Shown one piece after another: positions 25,933-35,062 of a stretch of 64,000 nt of DNA. Numbering within the stretch: position 1 is the first letter of the stretch; the number at the start of each line of letters is the position of its first letter. The stretch is from Peptoniphilus asaccharolyticus DSM 20463. Its GTDB lineage: Bacteria; Bacillota; Clostridia; Tissierellales; Peptoniphilaceae. The position numbers were made by a program, and so were the translations under genes. The DNA lies in assembly GCF_900176115.1 (NCBI RefSeq), contig NZ_FWWR01000009.1, forward strand, positions 1,178,001-1,242,000, given 5' to 3'. Below the pieces are notes generated by a model. That model did no database searches. It worked only from the letters and a program-made list of their open reading frames with translations, and was not told the DNA's origin.

Positions 25933-27648
25933 ATGAATAAGAAAGATTTAACAAAATTTAAAACTCCGCATACTTATGCGATCATATTTTGTGTAGTGCT
26001 TTTCTCATGGCTGATAACTTTTTTGGTACCAGCTGGAAAGTTTACAACTCATGACGTGGAGTATTTAGATTCAAGTGGAGAGACAAAGACAAAGACAGTT
26101 TTAATGGCAGAAACTTTTAGATATAGCTATAATCTAAATAATAATTTTTTATCACAAGAGTTGCCAAAATTGTCAACGGATGATGCAAAACTTGAAGAGT
26201 TAGAAGTTGATAAAGAGGCTTTTAATGCTCTTTTGGCGGGCGATATGTCGAGTGTAGACCAAGCGGCGCTTGACGAAGTTGGGCTTAGTGATGATGAGCT
26301 ATATGCAATGTATGGAGACTCAATGTACGACACAAGCACAAAACTTCACAAGACAGCTAGGCTTTGGGGAACTGAGGATTTTGGTGGATTTGGATTTTTA
26401 AACTACTTATTTGAAGGTTTGGTTAGTGGAGATAAATATGGTTCAGCAGTTGGTATAGTTGCCCTTATATTGGTTGTAGGTGGAGCTTTCGGAATAATTA
26501 TGAACACCGGAGCAATTGACGCCGGAATTTATGCCTTTATTTCAAAAGCAAAGGGTATGGAGAGATTGGCTATTCCGCTATTCTTCTTTTTATTCTCACT
26601 TGGTGGAGCGACTTTTGGAATGGCAGAAGAGGTTATTCCATTTTCAATGATAATGGTGCCTTTTGTAATAGCTTTGGGATATGACTCAATTGTTGCAGTA
26701 ACTGTAACTTATGTTGCATCTCAAGTTGGAAATGCGGTTTCTTGGATGAGTCCGTTCAGCGTTGCAGTGGCTCAAGGGATAGCGGGAATCCCAGTTTTAT
26801 CAGGTGCTAAATTTAGACTTATAATGTGGTTTGTGGTAACTGCTCTATCAGCAGCTTATCTTATGAGATATGCAGAAAAGATTAGAAAAAATCCTAAGTT
26901 ATCAGTTATGCACGAAGCAGATGCTCATTTTAGAAATTCTGTTACTGAAGTGAGCGAAGAAGAGAGAGAATTTAAACTTGGACACAAATTGATTTTACTT
27001 GAAATGTTATTAGGTTTGATCTGGATAATATGGGGAGTTACTTCAAAGGCTTACTATATTCCTGAGATAGCTTCACAATTCTTTGTGATGGGATTTGTTT
27101 CAGGTATTACAGCGATAATTTTTAAATTAAACAACATGACTATAAACTCAATGGCATCAAGTTTCCAAAGTGGTGCAGCAGATCTTGCCGGAACTGCAAT
27201 AGTAGTTGGTATGGCAAAGGGTATACTTTTGGTGCTTGGTGGTTCAGATGCGAACACTCCATCAGCTTTAAACACAATCTTATACAGTGCTGGAAATGCT
27301 TTAAATGGAGTGCCAAAGACAGTTGCTGCAATAGGAATGTATATATTCCAAAGTTTATTTAACTTAGTAGTTACTTCAAACTCAGGACAAGCAGCTTTGA
27401 CAATGCCTATAATGGCTCCGCTATCTGATATAGTTGGAGTTTCAAGACAAATAGCAGTTCTATGCTACCAACTTGGAGCGGGATTTGTAGATGCTTTCAC
27501 ACCGGTTTCAGCAAGTTTGATAGGTGTGCTTGGAGTAGCGGGAATTGATTGGAGTAAGTGGGCAAAATTCCAAATTAAAATGCAAGCTTTCTTCATGGTT
27601 ATGGGCTTTGTAATAGTGTCTATAGCAGTGGCGATGAATTTCCAATAG
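25933..27648 (+). CDS. YfcC-family (C4-dicarboxylate/amino acid type) membrane transporter
   Basis: 571 residues from ATG 25933, chosen because GGAGG (25919-25923) sits 9 nt upstream; ATG 25924 overlaps that site. About 12 membrane segments, with conserved motifs of the YfcC/ArcD-like part of the DcuC superfamily (PAGKFTTH near the N-terminus, GMAEEVIPFSMIMVPF, VSWMSPFSVAVAQGIAGIP, SNSGQAALTMPIMAPLSD). An insertion of about 100 acidic residues between the first two segments is normal for the family. The substrate is not determined; basic amino acids or peptides are common guesses. A peptidase pseudogene follows. Confidence 0.85.
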   Translation: MNKKDLTKFKTPHTYAIIFCVVLFSWLITFLVPAGKFTTHDVEYLDSSGETKTKTVLMAETFRYSYNLNNNFLSQELPKLSTDDAKLEELEVDKEAFNALLAGDMSSVDQAALDEVGLSDDELYAMYGDSMYDTSTKLHKTARLWGTEDFGGFGFLNYLFEGLVSGDKYGSAVGIVALILVVGGAFGIIMNTGAIDAGIYAFISKAKGMERLAIPLFFFLFSLGGATFGMAEEVIPFSMIMVPFVIALGYDSIVAVTVTYVASQVGNAVSWMSPFSVAVAQGIAGIPVLSGAKFRLIMWFVVTALSAAYLMRYAEKIRKNPKLSVMHEADAHFRNSVTEVSEEEREFKLGHKLILLEMLLGLIWIIWGVTSKAYYIPEIASQFFVMGFVSGITAIIFKLNNMTINSMASSFQSGAADLAGTAIVVGMAKGILLVLGGSDANTPSALNTILYSAGNALNGVPKTVAAIGMYIFQSLFNLVVTSNSGQAALTMPIMAPLSDIVGVSRQIAVLCYQLGAGFVDAFTPVSASLIGVLGVAGIDWSKWAKFQIKMQAFFMVMGFVIVSIAVAMNFQ

Positions 27649-27656
27649 GGTGAGAA

Positions 27657-28451
27657 ATGTTAAAGATAATAAAAAACATAAGTGTCTATGCTCCTGAAAA
27701 GCTCGGCTTAAAAGATGTATTAATAGTTGGAGATATAAAAGAAGATATTGCTTACATAAAGGTAAGTGTAATGGGACAAGACCATGAAGTGGAGGCAGAT
27801 AAGAAGATAGTTTTACCATATTTGGAAAAAATCAAAGACTATAAAGCGTTGGTAATTGATATTAGAGGTAATGGAGGGGGAAATACAAATTATTATATAA
27901 ATTTCTTATATCCTTACATAGCAAGCAAGCCTTATAGTGTAAAAGCGTATGATTTTATTAAATCGGATAGAGATAAAAAATTAATAAAGTAAACACACAT
28001 GAAAGAGTTAAGTGAAGAAGATATTAAATCTTTTGGATTTCCGGAAATAAGCAATGAGATTATAAGAGATTTTAATTTTTATACATGGTATGGACAGGAA
28101 GTAAAACCAAACAAGGATTCAATAAGATTTAAAGGGAAAATTTATTTGTTAGTAGATAGAGGAGTATACAGTTTAGCCGAAGCGATGGCATCTTTTTCAA
28201 AAGAAAGTGGATTTGCAACTTTGATTGGAGAGAGAACTGGCGGGGACGGTATAGGCTTTGACCCTATGCAAGTACTCCTACCTAACACTGGATATGTAAT
28301 GAGATATTCTTATGATTTAGGTGTAACAGAAAGTGGCAGTATAAATGAATTAGAACAGACCACACCTCACATAGTTTGCAATCCTGATACAAGAGGTGCG
28401 TTGATAGACCAGCCTTGTATACAAGAAGTCTTAAAGCTGGAGTCTAATTAG
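27657..28451 (+). pseudogene. S41-type peptidase, N-terminally truncated and interrupted by in-frame TAA
   Basis: Two pieces in one frame: 27657-27992 (with ALVIDIRGNGGGNTNYY) and 27999-28451 (with LLVDRGVYSLAEAMASF, where the catalytic Ser of tail-specific proteases is expected, and GERTGGDGIG), separated by TAA at 27990-27992. The normal N-terminal signal or PDZ region is missing as well. The second piece has an ATG at 27999 but no ribosome site. It is most likely a dead relative of the carboxyl-terminal/tricorn-like peptidases. Confidence 0.8.
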
Positions 28452-28466
28452 ATTTAGGAGGACAAC

Positions 28467-28763
28467 ATGGAAAACAAACCATTAAATAAAGACAATATTA
28501 TAAGAGAAGTCGTGAAAATATTTGTAGGTGGAGTTTTAGCTTTAATAGTAAAGGTATCTAGTCCAATAATCATTACTTTTGTTATGACTATTGCGAATAA
28601 GATTTTATTTAATAAACACGATGCAGTTAGTGGTGCAACAAGATATTCTAATTTAATAGAAAAATTGACAATCTCTTTAAGTTTTGTAAGTGGCATAATA
28701 ATTATTCTGATTTTGATATATATTTTAGTGCACCTATATAGGCTATATAGAGAAGTAAAATAG
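28467..28763 (+). CDS. Small membrane protein of unknown function
   Basis: 98 residues from an ATG behind GGAGGA, with two hydrophobic regions (VVKIFVGGVLALIVKVSSPIII and ISLSFVSGIIIILILIYILV). No family is recognised. It starts 15 bp after the peptidase pseudogene. Confidence 0.55.
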   Translation: MENKPLNKDNIIREVVKIFVGGVLALIVKVSSPIIITFVMTIANKILFNKHDAVSGATRYSNLIEKLTISLSFVSGIIIILILIYILVHLYRLYREVK

Positions 28764-28770
28764 GTTATAT

Positions 28771-28845
28771 CTAAGAAGAATATCCATTTTGTTTTAATAT
28801 CTCTATCTTATCTCTATCATTTAGTGTAAGATGTTTATAGCTCAT
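28771..28845 (-). pseudogene. 5' remnant of a different IS30-family transposase
   Basis: On the minus strand, GGAGG followed by ATG 28845 encodes MSYKHLTLNDRDKIEILKQN then GYSS and a stop. The start MSYKHLTL...I..L is the classic N-terminus of IS30 transposases (compare MSYNHLTIEERSCIYQFL of the complete copies here). Only 24 codons remain, so this is the scar of an older, distinct element. Confidence 0.75.
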
Positions 28846-28902
28846 ATTAACCTCCGTGTCTGTTTTTGTGGTTATTAACATTTTACACGAAGTTAGTATG
28901 AG

Positions 28903-29045
28903 TTTTTGCTTTTTATTTAGTGGCGCATTTAATTTTACAACTTATCGTATTTATAGGTTTTTTTGCATTTGGAGAAGTGATTACAGTAAAACAAATTTTT
29001 GGAATGATTGTTTGCATTGCAGGATTAATTATAGTTACGTTGTAG
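28903..29045 (+). pseudogene. C-terminal remnant of a small drug/metabolite transporter
   Basis: In one frame the stretch reads two hydrophobic helices, VAHLILQLIVFIGFFAFGE and QIFGMIVCIAGLIIVTL-stop, the usual last two helices of an EamA/SMR type exporter (the FFxFGE...GMxxCIxGLxxVxL pattern). No start codon or N-terminal helices are present, and an in-frame TGA lies just upstream. It adjoins the IS30 remnant, which may have caused the loss. Confidence 0.6.
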
Positions 29046-29166
29046 ATTCAAGATTATGAGAAAGTTTAAATTCTATATGTAATAATAGAATTTAGAGAGA
29101 TAAGAACAACCATAATTAGTTAAGATTTTATAAGTCTCGATAATTTTATTTGAAATTATAGTTGGG

Positions 29167-29445
29167 ATGTTTGGAGTTGATAGTTTGGATATTATAAGAA
29201 TTGTGTTACCAGTTGCATTAGTAGGACTTCTTGTAATTTATACAATAAATCTTGTAAAGAAAAAAGAAAATAATAATAGAAAAGAAGATGAACAAAAAGA
29301 AGAAAATCATATGTCTGAAGGTATGGCAATTGGCATGAGTTTGGGAACTGCAATTGGAATAGCTTTAGGAAAAGAAAATTTAGCAATTGGAATGTCTATA
29401 GGCATGCTACTAGGAATGATAATAGGGATGAATTACAAGAAGTAG
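29167..29445 (+). CDS. Small protein with a membrane anchor and glycine-zipper C-terminus
   Basis: 92 residues: one membrane segment (IVLPVALVGLLVIYTINLV), a highly charged linker (KKKENNNRKEDEQKEEN), then GMAIGMSLGTAIGIALGKEN and LAIGMSIGMLLGMIIGM, a regular small-residue repeat (G every fourth position) typical of glycine-zipper membrane helices. No family is recognised. The ribosome site is weak (GTTGGG), so the start is uncertain. Confidence 0.5.
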   Translation: MFGVDSLDIIRIVLPVALVGLLVIYTINLVKKKENNNRKEDEQKEENHMSEGMAIGMSLGTAIGIALGKENLAIGMSIGMLLGMIIGMNYKK

Positions 29446-29499
29446 TAAAACTTGAATAGTGAATGAATCAATTTCTATAACTATATAACGATTAAAATA

Positions 29500-29524
29500 G
29501 GTTTGGAGTTCCGAGCCTTTTTTC
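29500..29524 (+). terminator. Rho-independent terminator
   Basis: Stem GGTTTGG / CCGAGCC (two G-T pairs in RNA) with an AGTT loop and six T. Confidence 0.65.
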
Positions 29525-29593
29525 TAAAAATACGTACAAATAAAACCTATAAGGTATAATACAATAATAAATTATTAATCTTTGGAGAGAGCC

Positions 29594-30919
29594 ATGAAGT
29601 TATCGGAGCATTTTACATATAAAAAATTAATAAAATTTTGTATGCCATCAATTGTAATGATGCTATTCACTTCATTTTATGTGGTGGTAGATGGACTTTT
29701 TGTGTCTAATTTTGTGGGAAAGACCTCATTTGCTGCAATAAATATTATAATTCCTTTTTTATTAATGGTAGGCGGATTTGGATTTATGATAGGAACAGGA
29801 GGAAGTGCTCTCGTATCTAAAACTTTGGGCGAAAAGAAAAATAGCTTGGCTAATGATTATTTTTCTATGTTAATTTGGTTTTCTATAGCACTTGGAATAG
29901 TTCTTAGCATTGTTGGAATTGTATTTTTAAAAGATATATCTCTAATGCTTGGAGCTACGGAGAGTATGTTACAAGATTGTATAGTATATGGAAGAATTAT
30001 CTTACTATTTAACATATCTTATATGCTACAAAATATATTCCAAACTTTTTTAGTAACAGCTGAAAAGCCAGGGCTTGGGTTAAAGGTTACTGTATTTGCG
30101 GGAGTTACAAATATGGTTTTAGATTTTATATTTATTACCATCTTTAAACGGGGAGTGGCAGGAGCTGCCATTGCCACTGGAATAAGCCAATCTGTGGGCA
30201 CAATTATTCCGCTAATATATTTTATGTATAACAAGGATGGTATTTTAAATCTTAAAAGGACACGCATAGAATGGCATGTGATAGCTAAATCTTGCTCAAA
30301 TGGTATGTCGGAAATGCTAACTAGTGTTTCAACTTCAGTTGTGGGAATGTTATACAATATACAACTTTTAAAATTTGCCGGAGAGAATGGCGTGGCGGCT
30401 GGTGGAGCGATAATGTATGTGCAGTTTATATTTATCTCGGCATATATTGGCTATGATATAGGTACAGCACCTCTAATCGGCTACAATTACGGGGCGAAGA
30501 ATCACAATGAGCTAAAGAGTTTGCTGAGAAAGAGTTTTATATTAATTTCTATTTCCGGAGTTTTGCTGATGGTTTCCGCACAGTTAGGCGCCGTTAGTAT
30601 AAGTAAAATTTTTGTGGGATATGATTTGGATTTGTTAGATATGATGGTGAGCGGCTTTAGGATATTTGCTCTATCTTTTATGATAGTTGGATTTAATACT
30701 TTTATATCCTCTTTTTTCACGGCACTTAACAATGGTGTTGTATCTGCAATAAATTCATTTATGAGGACATTTATACTACAGGTGGTATTTGTGCTCTTGT
30801 TACCAAGTTTATATGGTTTAGATGGAATTTGGTGGGCGACAAATTTTGCAGAGATAGGTTCTATTCTTACTGGAATATTTTTTATAGTGGCTTTGAGAAA
30901 GAATTACAACTACTTTTAA
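29594..30919 (+). CDS. MATE family efflux transporter
   Basis: 441 residues from ATG 29594 (GGAGAGAG upstream; the in-frame TTG 29582 is within the ribosome site). Twelve membrane segments in two homologous halves, with family signatures SIVMMLFTSFYVVVDGLFVS at the start, GGFGFMIGTGGSALVSKTLGEKK, and the second-half IGTAPLIGYNYGAKN. It exports cationic drugs or metabolites in exchange for sodium or protons; the substrate is not known. Confidence 0.93.
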   Translation: MKLSEHFTYKKLIKFCMPSIVMMLFTSFYVVVDGLFVSNFVGKTSFAAINIIIPFLLMVGGFGFMIGTGGSALVSKTLGEKKNSLANDYFSMLIWFSIALGIVLSIVGIVFLKDISLMLGATESMLQDCIVYGRIILLFNISYMLQNIFQTFLVTAEKPGLGLKVTVFAGVTNMVLDFIFITIFKRGVAGAAIATGISQSVGTIIPLIYFMYNKDGILNLKRTRIEWHVIAKSCSNGMSEMLTSVSTSVVGMLYNIQLLKFAGENGVAAGGAIMYVQFIFISAYIGYDIGTAPLIGYNYGAKNHNELKSLLRKSFILISISGVLLMVSAQLGAVSISKIFVGYDLDLLDMMVSGFRIFALSFMIVGFNTFISSFFTALNNGVVSAINSFMRTFILQVVFVLLLPSLYGLDGIWWATNFAEIGSILTGIFFIVALRKNYNYF

Positions 30920-31036
30920 AAATGATTTAAATTTGGAGCAGATTAAAATTATTTAATAATGATAATTGAGCGTTTAATATGATGGATATGGGGCATAAAT
31001 ATAAATAGGAAAAGTTATTTTTAGTAGGAGGAAAAT

Positions 31037-31624
31037 ATGAAAAGTTTAAAAGGAACAGAAACAGCAAAAAATTTGATGGCATCTTTCGCAGGAGAGTCTC
31101 AAGCAAATATGCGTTACACTTATGCAGCATCACAAGCTAAAAAAGATGGATATGTACAAATCCAAAACATATTTGAAGAAACAGCAAAAAACGAAAAAGA
31201 ACACGCAAAGAGATTTTATAAATTTTTAAAAAATAGTTTTGAACCAGGTGAAACTATTGAAATTACAGGAAGTTTCCCTGTAGTATTTTCAAAAACTGAA
31301 GACAATCTTCAAGGCGCAATAGATGGTGAACATGAAGAAGCTAGCGAAATGTATCCTGAATTTGCAGAAATTGCAGAAAAAGAAGGATTCCCTGAAATAG
31401 CAAAAGTGTTCAGAGAAGTGGCTGAGGTAGAAGAAGCTCACGAAAGAAGATATAGAAAACTTCTTGAAAATATCAAGAATGATAGAGTATTCAAAAAAGA
31501 CGAAGTTGTTATTTGGAAATGTAACAACTGTGGATACCTTCACGAAGGAATGGAAGCTCCTGAAGTATGTCCAGCTTGCGCTCACCCACGTGCACACTTT
31601 GAAGTTTTCAAAGAAACTTACTAA
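31037..31624 (+). CDS. Rubrerythrin
   Basis: 195 residues. A ferritin-like di-iron domain (two EXXH-containing helices: NEKEHAKRF and [10 protein letters not shown], with [19 protein letters not shown] at the start) and a C-terminal rubredoxin-like iron site (CNNCGY... CPACAHP). It acts as a cytoplasmic hydrogen peroxide reductase in anaerobes. A single gene behind AGGAGG; upstream, AATAATGATAAT resembles two hexamers of a Fur-type box, but the match is partial. Confidence 0.96.
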   Translation: MKSLKGTETAKNLMASFAGESQANMRYTYAASQAKKDGYVQIQNIFEETAKNEKEHAKRFYKFLKNSFEPGETIEITGSFPVVFSKTEDNLQGAIDGEHEEASEMYPEFAEIAEKEGFPEIAKVFREVAEVEEAHERRYRKLLENIKNDRVFKKDEVVIWKCNNCGYLHEGMEAPEVCPACAHPRAHFEVFKETY

Positions 31625-31639
31625 TTAAATAAAATTATT

Positions 31640-32297
31640 GGTGATGTTGCAGAATAGACAATTCTACTCTGTAACATCATTTTTTATAAAGTATTTAAGT
31701 TTAGCCATCGTGTTTTTTGCTTTTAAAATATTTTTTAGATAAATTTACAGTGTTTCCTATAAAAATGGGTGCACTTAATAAAGCTAGCTATAATTAATAT
31801 TTTTTTCTTAAGCAGCTTTGTATTTTATGATCTCTAAATTCTTATTTTCTATTTTTGAGGCTAATTTATTTAAATTTAGCTCTATTGATAAGAGACATAT
31901 TTCCATCTAGGAGGTATCTTATTCTTAAATCATACTTGCATGATTTTTCTATTTCTCTTGATGTAAATATTCCTTCTGAATAGCAGTATATTATTATTTC
32001 TAGCATGGTTAATGGATTTACTGTGGGTTTTCTTCTAAATGATGAGTAGACTTTTTTTAGTTCTGTTAAGTTTAACCTTTCTATTATATTTTTTACAAGC
32101 CTTAGTTTTACATCATTTTGAATATATATTTCTGTATTAAAGTTTAATCTTAGTTGAATTGTATCTTTAACTAGTGTATGGTTAATTAATAATGATGTAT
32201 TTATAAAGGTTTTCATAAATCCATTTTATCAAAAAAAAGACGAGGATGTTTATGTTTGCTAGTCTTTTTTCTATGATGGGACTTTTGCAACAGCCCC
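31640..32297 (-). mobile_element. Internally deleted IS1182-like element, copy A (658 bp)
   Basis: The outer ends are GGTGATGTTGCAGAATAGAC (left) and, on the reverse strand, GGGGCTGTTGCAAAAGTCCC (right), sharing TGTTGCA-AA, typical of IS1182-type ends. Inside are the first 116 codons of a transposase (31866-32216, minus) joined out of frame to its last codons (LNKLASKIENKNLEIIKYKA-A-stop), so the catalytic core is missing. Copy B at 50184 has the same junction, showing that a deleted form moved or was copied as a unit. Confidence 0.8.
31866..32216 (-). pseudogene. N-terminal fragment of an IS1182-family transposase
   Basis: 116 codons including the family N-terminus (RKPTVNPLTMLEIIIYCYSEG, FTSREIEKSCKYDLRIRYLL), then a stop shortly after the deletion junction (MSLINRAKFK-stop). 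The DDE catalytic region is absent, so this copy cannot transpose itself. Confidence 0.8.
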
Positions 32298-32364
32298 GTT
32301 TTATGGTTTATTTGAGTTTACATTAAATAAAAAGTGGTATAAGATAGAACAAACGGAGGTAGAA

Positions 32365-32691
32365 ATGAAATTAATAATTAAAATATTGGTAAGTGCTCTT
32401 GCAATAGCTATAGCAGCGGCGTTAAGCCCGATGAGAGTTTCAAACTTTTCCGCAGCGATAATGGCAGCAATTGTAATGGGTGGATTAGATTGGTTGATAG
32501 GAAACTATACTGATTTAAAAAAATCTCCAGCCGGTAGAGGCGGTTCAGGCTTCTTAGTTGGAGCTTTGGTAATCTATATAACAGGCAAATTGGTTTCTGG
32601 ATTTTCAGCAGGAATAATTGGCTCTTTAATTGGCGCAGCTGTGCTTGGAATTGTGAGTGCTGCAATACCTGGTGAAAAGACTTTTAGATAA
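32365..32691 (+). CDS. Small Gly/Ala-rich membrane protein
   Basis: 108 residues with about four hydrophobic segments (ILVSALAIAIAAALSP, NFSAAIMAAIVMGGLDWLIG, GSGFLVGALVIYITGKLV, IIGSLIGAAVLGIVSAAI). The architecture resembles small phage-holin-like or YuiB-type membrane proteins of Firmicutes; no firm family. AACGGAGG precedes the ATG. No phage genes are nearby, so a true holin role is unlikely. Confidence 0.6.
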   Translation: MKLIIKILVSALAIAIAAALSPMRVSNFSAAIMAAIVMGGLDWLIGNYTDLKKSPAGRGGSGFLVGALVIYITGKLVSGFSAGIIGSLIGAAVLGIVSAAIPGEKTFR

Positions 32692-32694
32692 TCC

Positions 32695-32862
32695 ATGCAG
32701 ATAAAAAAGCACTTAAAAATAAGCTACTATTTTATAGCTTTTGTAATTTTTTCAAATTTACTAAGCGATGAGAAGAATATATTTTTTAGACTTATATTAG
32801 CAACTATGTTGGTGGCATCGCTTAATTATATTGTTGAAACTTTTAAAGATAGTAAAAAATAA
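32695..32862 (+). CDS. Very small membrane protein of unknown function
   Basis: 55 codons beginning 4 bp after the previous stop, with two hydrophobic stretches (ISYYFIAFVIFSNLL and FRLILATMLVASLNYIV). No clear ribosome site of its own, so it may be translated by coupling with the gene before it. It ends right before a strong terminator, which supports that it belongs to the transcript. Confidence 0.4.
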   Translation: MQIKKHLKISYYFIAFVIFSNLLSDEKNIFFRLILATMLVASLNYIVETFKDSKK

Positions 32863-32908
32863 AAGGTCGGTAGTTTCTCTTATGAAAGGGAACTACCGAT
32901 CTTTTTTA
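32863..32908 (+). terminator. Rho-independent terminator
   Basis: 13-bp stem AAGGTCGGTAGTT / AACTACCGATCTT (one G-T pair), loop TCTCTTATGAAAGGG, then T run. It may also serve the convergent ABC operon. Confidence 0.85.
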
Positions 32909-32939
32909 TTGAAAGTGTGTCAAAGTTATATGCCAAGAT

Positions 32940-33653
32940 TTAGTTGTCATCATTATGCATTAGAATAGTTATTGAGATTATTATTAAAGATACTACATAG
33001 AATATTATTCCACGAGTTAAATTTAAATTGTAGAAGGTATAGTCTATTAATTCTTGGTATTTAACCACAGTGGCGTAAAGAATGTTGTGTAGGACAAATA
33101 CAGCAACTGATTTCCAACGTAACAAGAAAACTAAAACGGCAGTTATATTAGACGTTCCAACCACAAAGAATAGAATTGTAAATATAATATTAGCTATTTT
33201 AGAGTAGTTTACAGTTTCTTCCAACATTTGTATATCAGCACCACTTGGAGCTTGAGCCAATGAAAAGGCAAATATTCTTGAAGCTATCATTCCAAGAACG
33301 GCGAACACCAAGATAGTGAGTGTGAAGAATATTATATTTGAAAGTACAAAGTTTTTACGTGTTATACCAAGGCGTAAGCTGAGTTTTAGATCTTTATAGA
33401 AGATTGTAAAACATTTAGAAATTAGAACTACACCTGAAACCATTGCTATAGCCGTTAAGTATACAACTAAAATTGCGTAATATTTAGGAAGTAGGTAGTC
33501 AGGGTCTGATGATACTATAGTTGTATCTGAATTGGTTACAATTCCCAAAATCATTAAACCTGTCACCACAGCTATACCAGTTAAATTTGAAGTGATTAGA
33601 GTTTTCAAGAAACTTGAAGTTTGAAATTTTAATGTATTTTTTAAAGCATTCAT
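32940..33653 (-). CDS. ABC-2 type transporter permease (YtrA-regulated operon)
   Basis: 237 residues with six hydrophobic segments (for example LTGIAVVTGLMILGIV, YAILVVYLTAIAMVSGVVLI). It is the third gene of the operon GntR-ATPase-permease, 3 bp after the ATPase gene. The motif GITRKNFVLSN between segments is typical of small ABC-2 permeases. It is probably an exporter or a sensor of cell-envelope antibiotics (by analogy with ytrABCDEF-type operons); the substrate is unknown. Confidence 0.75.
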   Translation of the reverse strand: MNALKNTLKFQTSSFLKTLITSNLTGIAVVTGLMILGIVTNSDTTIVSSDPDYLLPKYYAILVVYLTAIAMVSGVVLISKCFTIFYKDLKLSLRLGITRKNFVLSNIIFFTLTILVFAVLGMIASRIFAFSLAQAPSGADIQMLEETVNYSKIANIIFTILFFVVGTSNITAVLVFLLRWKSVAVFVLHNILYATVVKYQELIDYTFYNLNLTRGIIFYVVSLIIISITILMHNDDN

Positions 33654-33656
33654 TTA

Positions 33657-34526
33657 TTAAGCCTCCTTATTTGTTAAATGTATAAATAATTTTTGTAGAG
33701 GAAGATTTGTGATTTCAGCACCTGCATTTTTTAATCTCTGTCTTTCGTCAGTAGATATGTTGTCAAATACAGATATTATGCACAAAGCTCCAATATTTTC
33801 TTCGGAAATTATATTTTTACCATCTAAAATTCTTAAAACTTCTCCCTTAGGTCCAGTTATAGACAATGCTTTTTCTTGAATATTTGAGATGTCATCGTTT
33901 AGCATTACCTTGCTATCCTCTAAGATAATTACATCTTCAAAGATGTTTTCAGCTTCATCAATTATGTGAGTTGAGATTATGGCAGTTCTTTTACTATCTT
34001 CCATGCTCTTCATAAGATGTTGGTAAAATTTATATCTATTGTTTGCATCAAGACCAACTGATGGCTCATCGTATAGAGTATATTTAGCACCTGATGCGAG
34101 ACCTATTATAAGACTTAAAAGGTTTCTATTTCCCTTTGAAAGTTTCTTTAAAGTGGTTTTAGGATTTAATTTAAAATCAGCCAACAGTTCATCTTTATAT
34201 TTTTCATTCCAGTTTGGAAGTAAAGCTGAAACTGCAGATAGTACATTTTTTATTTTTTCAGACTTCATTGAGTCCGGAATCATAAATTCGCTAACAAATA
34301 GAATTTGTTCGGTTGCTGCTTGATTCTCCTTTATAATTTCACTATCTAATTTAACTTCACCTGTGTAAGAAATGATCTGATTCGACATAATTTTTAGAAG
34401 TGTGGTTTTACCAACACCGTTTCGACCTAAGAGCCCGTATATTTTCCCAGATTCTATTTCAAAATTTATATTATCAAGCACGATATTAGAACCATATTTT
34501 TTATTTAAATTATATACACTTAACAT
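33657..34526 (-). CDS. ABC transporter ATP-binding protein
   Basis: 289 residues. Walker A GRNGVGKTTLLK, Q-loop region, a degenerate signature (LSKGNRNLLSLIIGLAS; canonical LSGGQ becomes LSKGN), Walker B KYTLYDEPSVGLD and H-loop STHIIDE. It starts at ATG 34526, overlapping the regulator's stop by one base, and energises the permease encoded next. Confidence 0.92.
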   Translation of the reverse strand: MLSVYNLNKKYGSNIVLDNINFEIESGKIYGLLGRNGVGKTTLLKIMSNQIISYTGEVKLDSEIIKENQAATEQILFVSEFMIPDSMKSEKIKNVLSAVSALLPNWNEKYKDELLADFKLNPKTTLKKLSKGNRNLLSLIIGLASGAKYTLYDEPSVGLDANNRYKFYQHLMKSMEDSKRTAIISTHIIDEAENIFEDVIILEDSKVMLNDDISNIQEKALSITGPKGEVLRILDGKNIISEENIGALCIISVFDNISTDERQRLKNAGAEITNLPLQKLFIHLTNKEA

Positions 34527-34894
34527 TATTTACCTCCTGTTTGTCTTTTCTCAATTTCACTAACTAATTGAGCTGGTGTTATATTTAAACGTTGAAGTTC
34601 TTTTATTATTTGGGGAATATGTGTGTTGAAGAATTCCTCTTGACGTTTAGTAAGTATTATCTCTCTAGCATTTTGGCTTACGTACATACCCATGCCTCTC
34701 TTTTTATAAATTATCCCTTCATCAACTAAAAGGTTTAAGCCTTTACGAGCAGTTGCCGGATTTATTTCATATATTTTTTGAAACTCATTAGTGGATGGTG
34801 TCTGCTCCTCTGGAAGTAGAAGTCCATCTAAAATTTGATTCTCTATAAATTCTGCAACTTGTTGAAAGATGGGTTTATCTTGTGTAAATTCCAT
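34526..34894 (-). CDS. GntR family regulator, YtrA subfamily
   Basis: 122 residues: a winged helix with the usual GntR start (KPIFQQVAEFIENQILDGLLLPEEQ, TNEFQKIYEINPATARKGLNLLVDEG) and a short helical tail, the hallmark of YtrA-type repressors linked to ABC transporters. It is the first gene of the operon. A perfect inverted repeat immediately downstream of its promoter suggests autoregulation. Confidence 0.92.
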   Translation of the reverse strand: MEFTQDKPIFQQVAEFIENQILDGLLLPEEQTPSTNEFQKIYEINPATARKGLNLLVDEGIIYKKRGMGMYVSQNAREIILTKRQEEFFNTHIPQIIKELQRLNITPAQLVSEIEKRQTGGK

Positions 34895-34915
34895 ATTAAC
34901 CCTCCAAGCAGATTG

Positions 34916-34969
34916 GTTAGTTACTTAACTAACTAAGTGAATAGTATCACCTTAATTTTTCTGTGTCAA
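34916..34969 (-). promoter_or_regulatory. Promoter and operator of the YtrA-type ABC operon
   Basis: Minus strand: TTGACA (34969-34964), a 17-nt spacer, TACTAT (34946-34941). Directly after the -10 lies the perfect inverted repeat GTTAGTT-ACTT-AACTAAC (34916-34933), ideally placed for a repressor to block initiation. The regulator encoded in the operon is the obvious ligand (inference). Confidence 0.7.
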
Positions 34970-35062
34970 TAAAAAATTAAAAAATTTTGTAGATAGAGAG
35001 TAATGATTTTAAAATAAAGGTAAGTATTTAATAAAGGTATAGTTCGCAATGGAGGTGTAGAT

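Noticed and set aside
28856..29059. 67-codon open frame (MSVFVVINILHEV...)
   Set aside because: The same DNA in another frame reads two transporter helices ending at a stop; the 67-codon frame has no ribosome site and no sensible composition.
30960..31000. Fur or PerR box upstream of rubrerythrin
   Set aside because: AATAATGATAAT matches two Fur hexamers but the third, inverted one is missing, and PerR symmetry is absent.
32365..32691. Phage holin
   Set aside because: Hydrophobic layout is similar, but no lysin or other phage gene is nearby.
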